From Desulfonatronaceae bacterium UBA663 (lineage in GTDB: Bacteria > Desulfobacterota > Desulfovibrionia > Desulfovibrionales > Desulfonatronaceae): a stretch of 14,684 nucleotides of DNA. Location of the stretch: NCBI GenBank assembly GCA_002299865.1, contig DBNV01000076.1, positions 1 to 14,684 on the forward strand, read 5' to 3'. Below are positions 13,735 through 14,684 of the stretch, piece after piece; position 1 is the first letter of the stretch, and every line of letters starts with the position of its first letter. A model generated the notes under the pieces. That model had not been told where the DNA came from, searched no databases, and saw only the letters and a list, made by a program, of their open reading frames with translations. Made by a program: the position numbers and the translations under genes.

Positions 13735-14652
13735 ATGAAAGAATATGCTGCAGCAGTGATCGGGGGCGGCCCCGCGGGGATGACGGCCGCCCTTTATTTG
13801 TTGCGTTCCGGAGTCTCCGTGGCCGTGGTGGAGCGCTTTGCCCCGGGAGGGCAAATGCTTTCCACGGAAATAATCGAGAACTACCCGGGATATCCCGGCG
13901 GCATCAAGGGCTATGAGTTGGCGGACCGGATGGCCGACCAGCTCAAGGATTTTCCCCATGATGTCTACCGCCAGGAAGTCCGGACCGTGGAGCACCAACC
14001 GGGCAGGAACATTTTGCGGTTGGATGAAGATTCGATCCAGGCCAAGGCCGTAATCATCTGCTCCGGGGTGGTCTGGAAACGTCTGGGCTTGGAACGCGAG
14101 GAAGTCTTTATCGGCCGGGGCATTTCCTATTGCGCCTTGTGCGACGCCAATTTCTTCAAAGGCCAGGCAGTGGCGGCGGTGGGAGGCGGCAATACCGCCC
14201 TGGAGGAATCCATCCACCTCTCCAAAATCGTCGCCAAGGTGTATCTGATTCATCGCCGCGATGCGTTCCGGGGGGACAAGATCTTTCAAGACCGGATTCA
14301 AAAGATTGCCAACATCCAATGCATCATGAATTCGGTGGTCACGGAACTCCTTGGCGACGACCATTTGACCGGCCTGAAACTGAAACGCTTGAGCGACGGC
14401 CTGGAGAGTCGACTGGACGTTTCGGCCCTGTTCGTCTTCGTCGGCTCCCACGCCCCGACCGGCTTTGTCCCCAAGGACCTGCGCCTTGGCCCGGACGGTT
14501 TCATCGTCACGGACCAGGAAATGCGCACGAACCTGCCGGGAGTCTTCGCCGCCGGGGACGTCCGCGACAAACTCTGCCGCCAAGTGGCCGCCGCCGTGGG
14601 CGACGGCGCCACGGCGGCCCACTCAGCCTCTCTTTACCTGAATCAGTTATGA
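13735..14652 (+). CDS. trxB: thioredoxin-disulfide reductase
   Basis: A low-molecular-weight FAD-dependent reductase that passes electrons, usually from NADPH, to thioredoxin. The 305-residue protein has the FAD-binding GGGPAG (10-15), GGQMLSTEIIENYPGYP (38-54), the redox motif SYCALCD (131-137), the nucleotide-binding GGGNTALEE (150-158), HRRDAFRG (173-180) and the FAD motif GVFAAGDV (269-276). The redox centre is CALC rather than the common CATC, and CDANFF replaces CDGAFF. The arginines of HRRDAFR fit NADPH binding. No purine-rich ribosome-binding site precedes the ATG at 13735; the upstream 10 bases are pyrimidine-rich, so translation probably relies on ribosomes finishing trxA. The stop overlaps the next start as ATGA. 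Confidence 0.95.
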   Translation: MKEYAAAVIGGGPAGMTAALYLLRSGVSVAVVERFAPGGQMLSTEIIENYPGYPGGIKGYELADRMADQLKDFPHDVYRQEVRTVEHQPGRNILRLDEDSIQAKAVIICSGVVWKRLGLEREEVFIGRGISYCALCDANFFKGQAVAAVGGGNTALEESIHLSKIVAKVYLIHRRDAFRGDKIFQDRIQKIANIQCIMNSVVTELLGDDHLTGLKLKRLSDGLESRLDVSALFVFVGSHAPTGFVPKDLRLGPDGFIVTDQEMRTNLPGVFAAGDVRDKLCRQVAAAVGDGATAAHSASLYLNQL

Positions 14653-14684
14653 AAAAACATCCCTTAGTCGCCTCGACGGTCGCC
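14649..14684 (+). CDS. start of the next gene (partial, unidentified)
   Basis: An ATG at 14649 overlaps the trxB stop as ATGA and opens a frame of 12 codons, MKKHPLVASTVA, running off the window. Two lysines followed by a start of hydrophobic residues look like the beginning of a signal peptide, so an exported protein is possible. Nothing more can be said from 36 bases. Confidence 0.6.
   Translation, partial: MKKHPLVASTVA

Noticed and set aside
13387..14622. A long open frame (411 codons) on the - strand opposite trxA-trxB
   Set aside because: It lies entirely opposite two well-supported genes, has no recognisable motifs and is His/Gly/Asp-rich, as expected from a codon-bias shadow in GC-rich DNA.

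Overview
The window is a dense block of genes, all on the + strand, of about 57-58% GC by eye. Gaps between genes are short and several stop and start codons overlap. The gene content and order (lysC-cimA; pcm-mrp-transglycosylase-pgsA; two PilT-family ATPases; fbp-tsaD; trxA-trxB) look like the chromosome of a sulfate-reducing delta-proteobacterium of the order Desulfovibrionales. That placement is inferred from protein style and gene order, not from a marker gene. There are no rRNA or tRNA genes, transposases, phage genes or CRISPR arrays, and no gene-free stretch longer than 300 bases. The largest gap is the 189 bases before trxA.

Region 1 (1-2958): the tail of an unidentified upstream reading frame, built on a 9-bp tandem repeat, then aspartate kinase (lysC) and citramalate synthase (cimA) sharing an ATGA overlap. 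These enzymes commit carbon to the aspartate family and to the pyruvate-derived route to isoleucine. Region 2 (3010-5870): protein L-isoaspartyl methyltransferase (TTG start), an Mrp/NBP35-type Fe-S carrier ATPase, an exported Slt-type lytic transglycosylase with a DUF4124-like N-terminus, and phosphatidylglycerophosphate synthase. These are housekeeping repair, Fe-S, wall and lipid functions.

Region 3 (5917-11067): the least conventional part. It holds a canonical PilT retraction ATPase, a second PilT/PilU-like ATPase, a zinc-ribbon protein with a degenerate receiver-like domain, a small FtsB/DivIC-like membrane coiled-coil protein, a TPR protein whose middle is made of nested 10-bp/30-bp DNA repeats, and a lipoprotein that may have a Cache/PAS-like fold. 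Close spacing suggests co-transcription. A link to type IV pilus motility or surface sensing is only an inference. Region 4 (11097-13218): class I fructose-1,6-bisphosphatase and tsaD (t6A tRNA modification), overlapping by 20 bp.

Region 5 (13219-14684): a sigma70-like promoter (TTGACA, 17 bp, TAGGCT), then a long stem-loop in the predicted leader, then trxA and trxB, and the first 12 codons of another gene that overlaps the trxB stop. No convincing intrinsic terminator was found anywhere in the window.

The observations most worth checking are the 10-bp repeat array in the TPR gene (unit not a multiple of three, so potentially phase-variable), the trxA leader hairpin, and the uncharacterised genes following the two pilus ATPases.
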